From NCBI RefSeq assembly GCF_028898845.1, contig NZ_CP118574.1, positions 2,666,001 through 2,730,000 on the forward strand: a stretch of DNA of 64,000 nucleotides. The letters are read 5' to 3'. The translations under genes and the position numbers were made by a program. This stretch comes from Streptomyces sp. WZ-12 (GTDB lineage: Bacteria > Actinomycetota > Actinomycetes > Streptomycetales > Streptomycetaceae). Positions 18,684 through 28,088 of the stretch are shown here, piece after piece. Within the stretch, counting starts at the first letter, position 1. Every line of letters begins with the position of its first letter. The notes below the pieces were generated by a model. The model made no database searches. It was given only the letters and a program-made list of their open reading frames with translations, and was not told where the DNA came from.

Positions 18684-19205
18684 TCACTGTCCTTCCCGGT
18701 CGCCAACGACCGATGCGTATTCATTCCCGCCCGTGGAGCCGTCCACCGCCGCATGACCGCCGGTGGACCCGAATCCCCCTTCGGCCCGCGCCGAGCCGGG
18801 AAGTTCCGCCACCTCGTGGAAGCGCACCTTCTCGACCTGCTGGACGACCAACTGGGCGATCCGGTCGTACTTCTCGAACCGCACACTCTCCCGCGGATCC
18901 AGATTGACCACGATCACCTTGATCTCTCCACGGTACCCGGCATCGACCGTCCCGGGGGCATTCACCAGCGCCAATCCGCAGCGGGCCGCCAGCCCGGATC
19001 GCGGGTGCACGAACGCCGCGTAGCCGTCGGGCAGCGCGATCGAGACACCGGTGGGGAGGACGGCGCGCTCCCCCGGTGCCAGCTCGGCGGCCTCGGTGGT
19101 CACCAGGTCGACGCCCGCGTCGCCCGGGTGCGCATAGCTCGGAACGGGAACGTCCGGGTCCAGCCGGCGCAGCAGCACATCAATCGGATTCCGTCGCTGA
19201 TTCAC
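18684..19205 (-). CDS. dut: dUTP pyrophosphatase
   Basis: 173 residues from a GTG at 19205. All five trimeric-dUTPase motifs are visible: AHPGDAGVDL, PRSGLA, NAPGTVDAGYRGE, RIAQLVV, and a C-terminal RAEGGFGSTG P-loop-like motif. The enzyme converts dUTP to dUMP, keeping uracil out of DNA and feeding dTMP synthesis. The start overlaps the stop of the upstream thioesterase gene by 4 bases (GTGA). Confidence 0.97.
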   Translation of the reverse strand: MNQRRNPIDVLLRRLDPDVPVPSYAHPGDAGVDLVTTEAAELAPGERAVLPTGVSIALPDGYAAFVHPRSGLAARCGLALVNAPGTVDAGYRGEIKVIVVNLDPRESVRFEKYDRIAQLVVQQVEKVRFHEVAELPGSARAEGGFGSTGGHAAVDGSTGGNEYASVVGDREGQ

Positions 19206-19795
19206 GGGTTCACCTCGAAGGCACGCGCTCGCTTGACCTGGTCCGGGTCGGCCATCGCCGCCTGGATCTCCTCGGTCCTACCGTTGTCGATGAAGTGGTC
19301 GACCTTGACCTCGATGAAGACGGCCCGGGCACGCACCGCGACCGGCCCGTCCGGGCCGCCTATCCGACCCACCGCCGACGAATAGATCTTCCGGCCGTGC
19401 ACCGCGGTGACCTCCGCCTCCAGGTGCAGCACGGTGCCCAACGGGACGGGCGCCATGAAGTCGGTCTCCAGCCGTCCGGTCACCGCGATCACCCGCAGCA
19501 GCCAGTTCAGCGAGCCGAGCGTCTCGTCCAGCGCGGTGGCCAGCACGCCGCCGTGCGCGAGCCCGGGGGCACCCTGGTGGGCCTCCTTGACGGTGAACTC
19601 GGCGGTGACGCGCACGCCGTCGCCGGCCCGGGCCTCCAGGTGCAGCCCGTGCGGCTGGCCCGCGCCACAACCGAAGCACCGGTCGTAGTGCGCCCCGAGC
19701 AGTTCACCGGGTGCCGGTGCGTCCGGGTGCCGGACCGGGGCCGTGGCGTCCTCGGGTGGCGTCAGCCGCGTCCTGGGTTGGTCAGTTCCACTCAC
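19202..19795 (-). CDS. PaaI-type hotdog-fold thioesterase
   Basis: About 197 residues from a GTG at 19795. The hotdog core shows YDRCFGCGAGQPHGLHL, then HQGAPGLAHGGVLATALDETLG, in which the HGG(V/L) and downstream acidic residue fit the PaaI/YbgC-like catalytic layout. LETDFMAPVPLGTVLHLEAEV follows. Such enzymes hydrolyse acyl-CoA thioesters; the substrate is unknown. Coupled to dut by a 4-base overlap. Confidence 0.8.
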   Translation of the reverse strand: MSGTDQPRTRLTPPEDATAPVRHPDAPAPGELLGAHYDRCFGCGAGQPHGLHLEARAGDGVRVTAEFTVKEAHQGAPGLAHGGVLATALDETLGSLNWLLRVIAVTGRLETDFMAPVPLGTVLHLEAEVTAVHGRKIYSSAVGRIGGPDGPVAVRARAVFIEVKVDHFIDNGRTEEIQAAMADPDQVKRARAFEVNP

Positions 19796-19853
19796 GAGTG
19801 CAGACCCTACCCGCGCGCGTAAGGGGCGCGTGCCGCCGTGCCAAGCTGGACCC

Positions 19854-20297
19854 ATGCAGTCGTACGAAGAACGTCTCACCGCGCCCCGCTCCTGGTGGGT
19901 GATCGCCGCGCTCATCGGCGTCGCCTGCGCCCTGATGCTGCTCCCCTTGGGGACGCTGCCGATGCTCGGCGGGCTCATCGGCGGCGCGGCGCTGTCCGCG
20001 GTCGCGGTCAGTTCGTACGGCTCGGTGCGGATCCGGGTGGTCGGCGGCGCGCTGGTCGCCGGGGACGCCAAGATCCCGGTGTCGGCGCTGGGTGAGGCGC
20101 ACGCGCTGGACGCCGCCGAGGCGATGGCGTGGCGGACGCACAAGGCGGACGCGCGGGCCTTCATGGTGCTGCGGAGCTACGTACCGACGGCGGTCCGGGT
20201 GGAGATCGTCGACCCCGAGGACCCGACGCCGTACGCCTACGTGTCGACGCGGGAGCCGGAGCGGCTGGTCGCGGCGCTCTCGGCGGCGCGCGACTGA
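19854..20297 (+). CDS. DUF3093 family membrane protein
   Basis: 147 residues from the ATG at 19854. The start is YEERLTAPRSWWVIA, then two hydrophobic helices (about 15-55) and a soluble part with GDAKIPVSALGEAHALD and AFMVLRSYVPTAVRVEI. It is the actinobacterial DUF3093 family, of unknown function, and is the only plus-strand gene in this block. Its 3' end overlaps the convergent gene by 61 bases. Confidence 0.85.
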   Translation: MQSYEERLTAPRSWWVIAALIGVACALMLLPLGTLPMLGGLIGGAALSAVAVSSYGSVRIRVVGGALVAGDAKIPVSALGEAHALDAAEAMAWRTHKADARAFMVLRSYVPTAVRVEIVDPEDPTPYAYVSTREPERLVAALSAARD

Positions 20298-21106
20298 CCG
20301 GCCGGGGCGTCCGGGAGGGCGTCCCAAGAGATCTGGTGGCGGCGCAGGTCCGCGCGGATCTTCTCGGCGAGCTTCCGGGTGTCGCGGCGGTTGAGGAACG
20401 CGCCGACCGCGGCGCCGATCAGGAACGGCGTGAGGTTGGGCAGATTGCGCAGGGTGCGCTTCATGATCTGCTGACGCAGCTCGCGCCGCATCGGCCCGCC
20501 GAGCGCGACGTTGAGCGAGGCGGGCTTGGCGATGTCGATGCCGCGCTCCTGCGTCCAGGACGTCAGGTAGGCGGCGGTGCGCTGGGTGCGGCTCCCCGTG
20601 GGCCGCAGCCCGTATACCTCGTGAAGCTCGGCGATCAGTTTGATCTCGACCGAGGCAACACCCGCGACCTCGGCGGCGAGTTCGGCCGGCACGGCGGGTG
20701 GGACGGGCAGCATGGCGGCCGCGCCGACACCCGCGCCGACGGTGGCGGTGCCCGCACAGGCGCCCGCCACCAACTTGTCGGCGAGCTCCTCGGGGGTCAG
20801 GCCGGGGAACTGCGCGCGCAAGGTGGTGAGGTCGCGGACCGGGATCCTGGGAGCGGTGGCGATGATCCGGTCGGCGATCACGCCGAGCGCGGACCGTACG
20901 CCGTCGCGGCCCTTCCTGGCTCCGCGGACCGCCGCGCCCGCGAACGAGGCCGGCCGGCCCCGCCGCTTCGGCTCGCCGGCCATCCGTTCCTCGGGGAGGG
21001 CGGTCGGGTCGGCGGGCACGGGCGCTGTTTCCTCGCGTGATCGTGCGCCGGCCGCCGGACCGTTGCCGCCCTTGCGGCCCTTACGGAACGGGTTTACGCC
21101 TGACAC
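20237..21106 (-). CDS. Conserved hypothetical protein with Gly/Ala-rich hydrophobic segments
   Basis: 289 residues, not recognised as a named family with confidence. The N-terminal 60 residues are basic and low-complexity. Residues about 100-165 hold a hydrophobic Gly/Ala segment (AGACAGTATVGAGVGAAAML) followed by VEIKLIAELHEVYGLRP, which recalls EcsC-like proteins. A second short hydrophobic segment lies near LIGAAVGAFLNRRDTRKL. The C-terminus may extend beyond the conserved part, since it overlaps the convergent DUF3093 gene by 61 bases. It follows the DUF4193 gene by 11 bases. Confidence 0.7.
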   Translation of the reverse strand: MSGVNPFRKGRKGGNGPAAGARSREETAPVPADPTALPEERMAGEPKRRGRPASFAGAAVRGARKGRDGVRSALGVIADRIIATAPRIPVRDLTTLRAQFPGLTPEELADKLVAGACAGTATVGAGVGAAAMLPVPPAVPAELAAEVAGVASVEIKLIAELHEVYGLRPTGSRTQRTAAYLTSWTQERGIDIAKPASLNVALGGPMRRELRQQIMKRTLRNLPNLTPFLIGAAVGAFLNRRDTRKLAEKIRADLRRHQISWDALPDAPAGQSRAAESAATSRSGSRVDT

Positions 21107-21117
21107 GGCGTAACCGG

Positions 21118-21420
21118 TCAGGCCGCGCAGTCGCGGCAGATCGGGTTGCCGTTCTTGTCCTCCGCAGCCAGCTGGCTCCGGTGGTGGACCAGGAAGCAGC
21201 TCATGCAGGTGAACTCGTCCTGCTGCTTGGGCAGCACGCGAACCGCGAGCTCTTCGTTGGACAGGTCGGCGCCGGGCAGTTCCAGGCCCTCGGCCTGCTC
21301 GAACTCGTCGACGTCGACGGCCGAGGCGGACTTGTCGTTCCGCCGCGACTTCAGTTCCTCGATGCTGTCCTCGTTGAGGTCGTCATCGGTCTTGCGTGGA
21401 GTGTCGTAATCCGTAGCCAT
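21118..21420 (-). CDS. DUF4193 family protein with a zinc-ribbon-like C-terminus
   Basis: 100 residues. The N-terminal part is acidic (ATDYDTPRKTDDDLNEDS). The second half has CMSC and CRDC pairs separated by about 23 residues, a likely zinc ribbon. The family is conserved and abundant in actinobacteria, with unknown function; mycobacterial Rv2699c is the same type, from memory. Confidence 0.88.
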   Translation of the reverse strand: MATDYDTPRKTDDDLNEDSIEELKSRRNDKSASAVDVDEFEQAEGLELPGADLSNEELAVRVLPKQQDEFTCMSCFLVHHRSQLAAEDKNGNPICRDCAA

Positions 21421-21995
21421 TGTCGCTCTCCCCCTCTGGGTGTCTGCGGTGTCTCAGCGCTCGTAACGCGTGAGAGGCCGGACTTGTGCCCGACCTGAGG
21501 CGGAGATTTTGCCTCACATCAAGGTCTGTTACTCAATCGACACCCAACCGCACCCCTGAAGAGGTGATCGGTTTGGATGGCGATCAGGACCGTACACGGT
21601 CCGAATGTCGCACCTCGCGCAGCCCATCACGTGTACTTCCCGTGATCAGGGCCCCTGAAAACCAGGATTTTCCCGGCTTTCCACCAGGCGTTTTGATCAC
21701 GGAACGTAGATGGCCAGAAAGGGGCCTCTGTGAGGGATCACACACGTTCCGAGCGGCGGGCGGACCCGCCGAATTCCGCGCAAAGCGAACTCCGGCGAAG
21801 GATCCCCGGATACCCCCCTCCCCGTCAAACCGGAAGACCGAACGGGGCGGGCGGATTCCCGGGGCCGGCCAACGTACAGCCGACACATGATCGATACACG
21901 GCCGTCGGACGGACGTTCGTATGCGGCGGTGGCCCTCAGGACCTCCGCGGCCCACGCGCGCCGTCAGCGGCCGCACAGCGGCCCTGTCGTCGCCG
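21421..21995. other. Intergenic region between the DUF4193 gene and cutS
   Basis: 575 bases. It should hold the promoter of the DUF4193 gene at its left end. An 8-bp inverted repeat CGTGATCA/TGATCACG lies at 21641-21648 and 21694-21701. Open frames here lack streptomycete codon bias. Nothing else seen. Confidence 0.5.
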
Positions 21996-23261
21996 TCAGA
22001 GCGGCAGGACGACGCGCATGTCGAGTCCGCCGCCCTCGCGGGGTTCGGCGGTGATGGTGCCGTCGTGGGCGCGGACCACCGAGCGGACGATGGACAGGCC
22101 CAGGCCGACGCCCTTGTCGCTGCCGGTCCGCTCGGTGCGCAGCCGCCGGAACGGCTCGAAGAGGTTCTCCACCTCATACGCCGGCACCACCGGCCCCGTA
22201 TTGGAGACCACCAACACCGCACACCCCGGCTGCGGCTCGGTCCGCACCTCGACCCAACCCCCCTCGGCAACGTTGTACCGCACCGCGTTCTGCACCAGGT
22301 TCAACGCGATCCGCTCCAAGAGCACCCCATTGCCCTGCACGAACACCTGCTGCCGCACACCCCGCAGCTCCACCCCCTTGGACTGCGCCTCCTGCCGCGT
22401 CTGATCCACCGCCTGCGACGCCACCTCCGCCAGATCCACCGGCCGCCTGTCCACGATCTTGTTCTCACTACGCGCCAGCAGCAGCAACCCCTCCACCAAC
22501 TGCTCACTGCGCTCATTGGTCGCCAGCAACGTCCTCCCCAACTGCTGCACCTCCGGCGACGCCTCCGGATCAGCCAACTGCACTTCCAACAACGTCCGGT
22601 TGATCGCCAACGGCGTCCGCAACTCGTGCGACGCATTCGACACGAACCGCCGCTGCGACTCAAACGCCCGGTCCAACCGGTCCAACATCTCGTCGAAGGT
22701 GTCCGCCAACTCCTTCAACTCATCATCCGGACCACCCAACTCGATCCGCCGATGCAAATCCGACCCCGCCACCCGCTGCGCGGTCCGCGTGATCCGCCCC
22801 AACGGCGACAACACCCGCCCCGCCATCGCATAACCAAAAGCGAACGCCACGATGGTCAGCCCCAAAAGCGCCAGCAGCGAGCGATTGAGGAGGTTGTTGA
22901 GGGCCACCGCGCGCTGGTGCATCAGGCAGTTGTTGACGGCCTCCTGGAGCAGCGCCCCGGAGGTCTCGGTGGGAAGGTCGCAGATGTCGCTGGTGGACTG
23001 GAACTTCCCGCCGAGGATCTTCAACGGCAGCGCGCTGCCGTCGTGCAGCGCGGCGGCGGCGAGCATGTAGATGATCGTGAGCAGCACGATGCCGGCCATC
23101 AGGAACATGCCGCCGTAGAGCAGCGTGAGCCGTATCCGGATGGTGGGGCGCAGCCAGGGGAAGGGCCGCACGTTGACCGGTTTCGGGTCCCAGGCCGGCT
23201 TGGGCGGCACCGGGGGCGGCGACGCCGCCTTGGAGCTGGAGAACGAAGGCAGGGAGGGCAT
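21996..23261 (-). CDS. cutS: Sensor histidine kinase CutS
   Basis: 421 residues. A proline-rich N-terminus is followed by TM1 (about 45-70), a small external loop with Cys94 and Cys112, TM2 (about 127-148), a HAMP domain, and a kinase core with His212 (FVSNASHELRTPLA), NLVQNAVRYN and KGVGLGLSIVRSV. With CutR it forms the CutRS system, known in Streptomyces lividans and S. coelicolor for effects on copper-related phenotypes and on secretion and antibiotic output. The cysteine pair could report extracytoplasmic redox state. It follows cutR by 5 bases. Codon use in the middle of the gene differs from its ends. Confidence 0.88.
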   Translation of the reverse strand: MPSLPSFSSSKAASPPPVPPKPAWDPKPVNVRPFPWLRPTIRIRLTLLYGGMFLMAGIVLLTIIYMLAAAALHDGSALPLKILGGKFQSTSDICDLPTETSGALLQEAVNNCLMHQRAVALNNLLNRSLLALLGLTIVAFAFGYAMAGRVLSPLGRITRTAQRVAGSDLHRRIELGGPDDELKELADTFDEMLDRLDRAFESQRRFVSNASHELRTPLAINRTLLEVQLADPEASPEVQQLGRTLLATNERSEQLVEGLLLLARSENKIVDRRPVDLAEVASQAVDQTRQEAQSKGVELRGVRQQVFVQGNGVLLERIALNLVQNAVRYNVAEGGWVEVRTEPQPGCAVLVVSNTGPVVPAYEVENLFEPFRRLRTERTGSDKGVGLGLSIVRSVVRAHDGTITAEPREGGGLDMRVVLPL

Positions 23262-23266
23262 CGCCG

Positions 23267-23920
23267 TCAGATCCGGTATCCCGAGCCGGGGACGGTGACG
23301 ATCACCGCGGGCTCACCCAGCTTGCGGCGCAGCGTCATGACCGTGACCCGGACGACGTTGGTGAACGGGTCGGTGTTCTCGTCCCATGCCTTCTCCAGGA
23401 GCTGCTCGGCCGAGACGACCGTGCCCTCGCTGCGCATCAGGACCTCCAGGACGGCGAACTCCTTGGGCGCGAGCTGGACCTCCCGGCCGTCGCGGAAGAC
23501 CTCGCGGCGGTTGGGGTCCAACTTGATGCCGGCGCGCTCCAGTACGGGCGGCAGGGCCACCGTGGTGCGGCGACCGAGGGCGCGGACCCGGGCGGTCAGC
23601 TCGGTGAAGGCGAACGGCTTGGGGAGGTAGTCGTCCGCGCCGATCTCCAGCCCCTCGACGCGGTCGCTGACGTCGCCGGAGGCGGTGAGCATCAGGACGC
23701 GGGTCGGCATGCCCAGCTCGACCAGCTTGCGGCAGACGTCGTCGCCGTGGACGAGCGGGAGGTCGCGGTCGAGGACGACGACGTCATAGTCGTTGACCGC
23801 GATCCGCTCCAGCGCCGCGGCGCCGTCGTAGACCACGTCGACGGCCATGGCCTCCCGGCGCAGTCCGGTGGCCACAGCATCGGCGAGCAGCTGCTCGTCC
23901 TCGACGACGAGAACACGCAC
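23267..23920 (-). CDS. cutR: Response regulator CutR
   Basis: 217 residues from a GTG at 23920 with AGGAAGGA upstream; the longer open frame is not needed. The receiver has EDE at 7-9, phospho-acceptor Asp51 (VVVLDRDLPL) and the KPFAF lysine. The OmpR-type winged helix ends VIVTVPGSGYRI. The protein matches CutR as I recall it almost throughout. It is the first gene of the cutR-cutS operon. Confidence 0.92.
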   Translation of the reverse strand: MRVLVVEDEQLLADAVATGLRREAMAVDVVYDGAAALERIAVNDYDVVVLDRDLPLVHGDDVCRKLVELGMPTRVLMLTASGDVSDRVEGLEIGADDYLPKPFAFTELTARVRALGRRTTVALPPVLERAGIKLDPNRREVFRDGREVQLAPKEFAVLEVLMRSEGTVVSAEQLLEKAWDENTDPFTNVVRVTVMTLRRKLGEPAVIVTVPGSGYRI

Positions 23921-24247
23921 GGCCCAGTCCTTCCTCACGGCCCTTGATGAGCAGGGCACAACAACATACGGAGCCCTTCCATCCTGCCCCGAAGAGTCAT
24001 AAACCGGGGGTAAGCGGGGGCGTGGAGGAACGGGCCGGGGGTCGGCCGGTGCACCAGCACCCCGGATTTCCCGGGCCGGTTGAGGTTTCCCTGAGGGTGC
24101 CTGTGGGGAGGACGACTGCACACCCGCGATCACGCCCTGTACCGGCGTCTTGGCATGTTCCGTTCTCTCCATTGCAGGGACCACGCCGTGATCGACTCGC
24201 CCGTCGGCACACCCCCGTGCCACCGACCCACGACGAGGGGGCGCACC
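23921..24247. other. Divergent promoter region of cutR and a small ORF
   Basis: 327 bases between cutR and the 56-codon gene. No operator could be assigned by eye. Confidence 0.4.
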
Positions 24248-24418
24248 ATGGACGCGTTCACCGCAGGCATTTTGCAGCGCATACGGAACACCGAAGCCGA
24301 TCTGGTCCGGGCCCGCGAGTCGGGTGACGAGCTCCTCGCCGAGGTCGAGTTGGCGGAGCTTGAGGACCTTCAGCGACTGGCCGACGAGCACGGCGTGCGC
24401 TACCGCGTCTCCGCCTGA
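24248..24418 (+). CDS. Small conserved hypothetical protein, 56 residues
   Basis: The ATG at 24248 is preceded by GAGGGGG. The product is almost entirely charged helix (RNTEADLVRARESGDELLAE), probably a short coiled coil, ending HGVRYRVSA. No family recognised. It is followed directly by a 25-bp perfect terminator, which supports a real transcription unit. Confidence 0.7.
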   Translation: MDAFTAGILQRIRNTEADLVRARESGDELLAEVELAELEDLQRLADEHGVRYRVSA

Positions 24419-24429
24419 TCCCGACCGCA

Positions 24430-24486
24430 CCGGACACGGCTGCGCCCCGGCACCGATCAGTGGTGCCGGGGCGCAGCCGTGTCCGG
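24430..24486. terminator. Long perfect terminator hairpin between convergent genes
   Basis: A perfect 25-bp stem (24430-24454 with 24462-24486) and a 7-nt loop. It lies 11 bases after the small plus-strand gene and 6 bases after the end of the minus-strand phosphatase gene, so it should stop transcription from both sides. Confidence 0.88.
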
Positions 24487-24492
24487 GCCCGG

Positions 24493-25323
24493 TCAGTCGT
24501 GCCAGGCGCCGAGCTCTTCCAGCAGCGGCTGGAGCTCGGCGAAGACGCCCGGGGAGGCGGCGACGGTCAGTTCGTGGGACGCGACCTTGCCGGGGCGGCC
24601 GCCGGTGAGCGCGCCGGCCTCGGAGGCGATCAGGACGCCGGCGGCCAGGTCCCAGGGGTTCAGCCCGCGCTCGTAGTAGCCGTCGAGCCGGCCGCAGGCC
24701 ACGTCACACAGGTCGATGGCGGCCGAGCCACCGCGGCGGATGTCGCGGACCTGCGGGATCAGCGCGCGGGCCACCTCCGCCTGGGCGGCGCGGCGCTCGG
24801 TGAGGTAGCCGAAGCCGGTGCCGACCAGGGCCTGGGAGAGCGGCGGGGCGGGCCGGTGGCTGACCGGCTCGCCGTTGCAGTACGCGCCGCCGCCGCGGAC
24901 GGCCTGGTAGGTCTCGCCGCGCATCGGGGCGGCGACCACGCCAACGACGGTCTCGCCGTCCTTCTCCGCCGCGATGGACACGGCCCAAGAGGGCAGCCCG
25001 TAGAGGTAGTTGACGGTGCCGTCCACCGGGTCGATGACCCAGCGCACGCCACTGGTGCCGGGGCTGCCGGCGCCCTCCTCCCCCAGGAAGCCGTCGTGCG
25101 GGCGGTGCTCCCCGAGGAAGTCGGTGATCAGCTTCTCGGAGGCGAGGTCCATCTCGGTGACCACGTCGATGGGGCTGGTCTTGGTGGCGGCCACCCCCAG
25201 GTCGGCCGGGCGTCCGTCGCGCAACAGGGTCGAGGCGCGGCGGGCGGCCTCCAGGGCCAGTTCGAGGAGTTCGTCGTTCAGGGGGTCGGCATGCGGTCGG
25301 TCGCGGTGCTGCGGGTCGGGCAC
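24493..25323 (-). CDS. Inositol monophosphatase family protein
   Basis: 276 residues. Metal-binding motifs are complete: EEGAGSPGT, WVIDPVDGTVNYLYGLP and GLNPWDLAAGVLIASEAG. The family dephosphorylates inositol 1-phosphate or related sugar phosphates, and mycobacterial SuhB lies in the corresponding place. The upstream ferrochelatase gene is on the same strand, 56 bases away, so they may share a transcript. Confidence 0.93.
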   Translation of the reverse strand: MPDPQHRDRPHADPLNDELLELALEAARRASTLLRDGRPADLGVAATKTSPIDVVTEMDLASEKLITDFLGEHRPHDGFLGEEGAGSPGTSGVRWVIDPVDGTVNYLYGLPSWAVSIAAEKDGETVVGVVAAPMRGETYQAVRGGGAYCNGEPVSHRPAPPLSQALVGTGFGYLTERRAAQAEVARALIPQVRDIRRGGSAAIDLCDVACGRLDGYYERGLNPWDLAAGVLIASEAGALTGGRPGKVASHELTVAASPGVFAELQPLLEELGAWHD

Positions 25324-25379
25324 GGTGCTCCTTGCTCGGGCGAGCGGTGGTCGGGGCTCGGGCGGGCGGGCGGCGTGGG

Positions 25380-26534
25380 TTAGGCGGGTGCCTGGGCGGT
25401 GGGGCCGGCCCAGTCGGCACCCGCGGCAGCCGGGCGAGGCGTGCGGGCGGGACAGCAGCCAACGGGGCAGAGGTCGTGCGAGGGGCCGAGCGCGCCCAGG
25501 GCGCAGCGCTGGGGGGCGGCGCCCCGTTCGGTGGCGGCACGCTCCACAAGGAGGTCGCGGACGGCGGCGGCGAACCGGGGGTCGGCACCGACGGTGGCCG
25601 AGCGGGCGACCGGCAGGCCCAGCTCGGCGGCCTTCTCGGTGGCCTCGGTGTCGAGGTCGTACTTGACCTCCATGTGGTCCGAGACGAAGCCGATGGGGGC
25701 CATGACGACCGCGGGGACGCCGGCGCCGTGCAGCTCCTCCAGGTGGTCGCAGATGTCGGGTTCCAACCAGGGGATGTGCGGGGCGCCGCTGCGGGACTGG
25801 TAGACGAGCTGCCAGGGGTGGTCGACGCCGGTCTCTTCCCGTACGGCGTCGGCGATGACCCGGGCGACGTCGAGGTGCTGGGCGACGTAGGCGCCGCCCG
25901 CGCCGTCCTCGGTGTGGTCGTCGGGGGTGCCGGAGGTGTCGGCCGCCGCGGTGGGGATGGAGTGCGTGGTGAAGGCGAGGTGGGCGCCCGCGCGGGTCTC
26001 CTCGGGGAGCTCGGCGAGGGAGGCCAGGACGCCGTCGACCATGGGGCGGACGAAGCCGGGGTGGTTGAAGTAGTGGCGCAGCTTGTCCACCTGGGGCACC
26101 GGCAGGCCCTCGTCCCGGAGGGTGGCGAGCGCGTCGGCGAGGTTCTCCCGGTATTGGCGGCAGCCCGAGTACGAGGCGTAGGCACTGGTGGCCAGGACGG
26201 CGATGCGGCGGTGGCCGTCGGCGACCATGGTGCGCAGGGTGTCGATCAGGTAGGGCGCCCAGTTGCGGTTGCCCCAGTAGACGGGCAGATCGAGGCCGTT
26301 TTCGGCGAAGTCCTTGCGGAGCGCGTCGAGGAGCTCGCGGTTCTGGGCGTTGATGGGGCTGACGCCGCCGAACAGGAAGTAGTGCTGCCCCACCTCCTTG
26401 AGGCGCTCGCGCGGGATGCCGCGGCCGCGGGTGACGTTCTCCAGGAACGGCACGACGTCGTCGGGGCCTTCGGGACCGCCGAAGGACAGCAGCAGCAGGG
26501 CGTCATAGGGGCGGGGATCGCACTGTTCGGGCAT
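25380..26534 (-). CDS. hemH: Ferrochelatase (coproporphyrin III type in actinobacteria)
   Basis: 384 residues. The N-terminus [25 protein letters not shown] and the segments [18 protein letters not shown] and [17 protein letters not shown] are typical. A C-terminal [18 protein letters not shown] cluster would hold the [2Fe-2S] centre found in actinobacterial ferrochelatases. In actinobacteria this enzyme (also called CpfC) inserts iron into coproporphyrin III. It is divergent from the MFS transporter. Confidence 0.95.
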   Translation of the reverse strand: MPEQCDPRPYDALLLLSFGGPEGPDDVVPFLENVTRGRGIPRERLKEVGQHYFLFGGVSPINAQNRELLDALRKDFAENGLDLPVYWGNRNWAPYLIDTLRTMVADGHRRIAVLATSAYASYSGCRQYRENLADALATLRDEGLPVPQVDKLRHYFNHPGFVRPMVDGVLASLAELPEETRAGAHLAFTTHSIPTAAADTSGTPDDHTEDGAGGAYVAQHLDVARVIADAVREETGVDHPWQLVYQSRSGAPHIPWLEPDICDHLEELHGAGVPAVVMAPIGFVSDHMEVKYDLDTEATEKAAELGLPVARSATVGADPRFAAAVRDLLVERAATERGAAPQRCALGALGPSHDLCPVGCCPARTPRPAAAGADWAGPTAQAPA

Positions 26535-26696
26535 GCCTCCGATCCTCCCACTCCCGCTCCGGGCACGCGGGGTCAGGCCCGGCTACCGGAGACGGGAACG
26601 GGGCGGAAATCGGGAGGCGCCGAGCGCCGCGCCGCCCGTAAGCTGTATCGGCCACAGTCATTCCTTACCGACCTCTTCACCCGGCGGAGCACCCCG

Positions 26697-27983
26697 TTGC
26701 CCAGTCCCTACCGCGCCCTTTTCGGCCGTCCCGGTACCAAGTCGTTCTCCGCCGCGGGACTCCTGGGGCGGATGCCGCTGTCGATGATGGGCATCGGCAT
26801 CGTCACGATGGTGTCCCAACTGACCGGCCGCTACGGCCTGGCCGGGGCGCTGTCCGCGACGCTCGCGCTGTCGGCGGCGGTCATCGGTCCGCAGATCTCC
26901 CGGCTGGTGGACCGGCACGGGCAGCGGCGGGTGCTGCGGCCGGCCACGCTGGTGGCCCTGGCGGCGGTCGCCGGACTGCTGCTGAGCGCCCAACAGCGCT
27001 GGCCTGACTGGACGCTCTTCGGCTTCGCGGCCTGCGCCGGCTGCGTGCCGAGCGTGGGCTCGATGGTGCGGGCGCGCTGGGCGGAGCTCTACCGGGGCTC
27101 GCCTCGTGAACTGCACACCGCGTACTCGTGGGAGTCGATCGTCGACGAGATGTGCTTCATCCTCGGCCCGATCCTCTCGATCGGACTGTCGACGGCGTGG
27201 TTCCCGGAGGCCGGGCCGCTGCTGGCCGGGGTGTTCCTGGCGGCGGGGGTGTTCTGGCTGACCGCGCAGCGGGCGACGGAGCCGGTGCCGGACGCCCGCG
27301 AGCAGCACGCCAAGGGGTCCGCACTCCGATCGCCGGGACTGCGGGTGCTGGTGGGGACGTTCGTGGCGACCGGCGCGATCTTCGGGGCGATCGACGTGGT
27401 GACCGTGGCCTTCGCCCAGGAAGCGGGCCACAAGGCCGCGGCCAGCCTGGTGTTGGCGGTGTACGCGCTGGGGTCCTGTCTGGCCGGCGCGGTGTTCGGA
27501 CTGCTGCACCTGGCGGGCCCGGCCTCCCGGCGGTGGCTGGTGGGGGTGGCCGCGATGGCGGTGAGCATGGTGCCGCTCCAGTTGGCCGCGTCGCTCTCCG
27601 GTTCCCTGGTGGTACTCGCGATCGTGCTGTTCCTCGCCGGGTTGTCGATAGCGCCGACGATGGTGACCACCATGGCGCTGGTCGAGGAGCACGTCCCGCG
27701 GACGAAGCTGACCGAGGGCATGACGTGGACGAGCACCGGCCTGGCGGTCGGCGTGGCGCTCGGTTCCTCGGCCGCCGGCTGGGTCGTGGACGCCGCGGGC
27801 GCCGCCCACGGCTACCTCGTGCCGCTCTCCGCGGGCGTCCTGGCCGCCCTGGTGGCCCTCGCCGGCTACCGCTGGCTCCGCCCCCGCGGCGTGCTGCCCC
27901 CGTCCTCCCCCGTGGCCACCGGCATCCCCGCCGCGGCCGACCATCCGGCCTCGGAACGCCAGGACGAGACCCGAGCCGGCTGA
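26697..27983 (+). CDS. MFS transporter
   Basis: 428 residues from a TTG at 26697 with GGCGGAG upstream; the frame is open far upstream, but that part is antisense to ferrochelatase. About twelve hydrophobic helices with the short inter-helix motif DRHGQRRVLRP. The substrate is unknown. It lies divergent to hemH with 162 bases between, so porphyrin or iron-related export is conceivable but unproven. Confidence 0.85.
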   Translation: MPSPYRALFGRPGTKSFSAAGLLGRMPLSMMGIGIVTMVSQLTGRYGLAGALSATLALSAAVIGPQISRLVDRHGQRRVLRPATLVALAAVAGLLLSAQQRWPDWTLFGFAACAGCVPSVGSMVRARWAELYRGSPRELHTAYSWESIVDEMCFILGPILSIGLSTAWFPEAGPLLAGVFLAAGVFWLTAQRATEPVPDAREQHAKGSALRSPGLRVLVGTFVATGAIFGAIDVVTVAFAQEAGHKAAASLVLAVYALGSCLAGAVFGLLHLAGPASRRWLVGVAAMAVSMVPLQLAASLSGSLVVLAIVLFLAGLSIAPTMVTTMALVEEHVPRTKLTEGMTWTSTGLAVGVALGSSAAGWVVDAAGAAHGYLVPLSAGVLAALVALAGYRWLRPRGVLPPSSPVATGIPAAADHPASERQDETRAG

Positions 27984-28088
27984 CCGGTACGTAGGCACGC
28001 CGCAGACGCACCAACGGGCGGGCCAACGCCGGTCACTGCCCCAACTGGCGGCCCCATCCGGCCCGTTGCCGCCCCCGGGCAGCTACCA

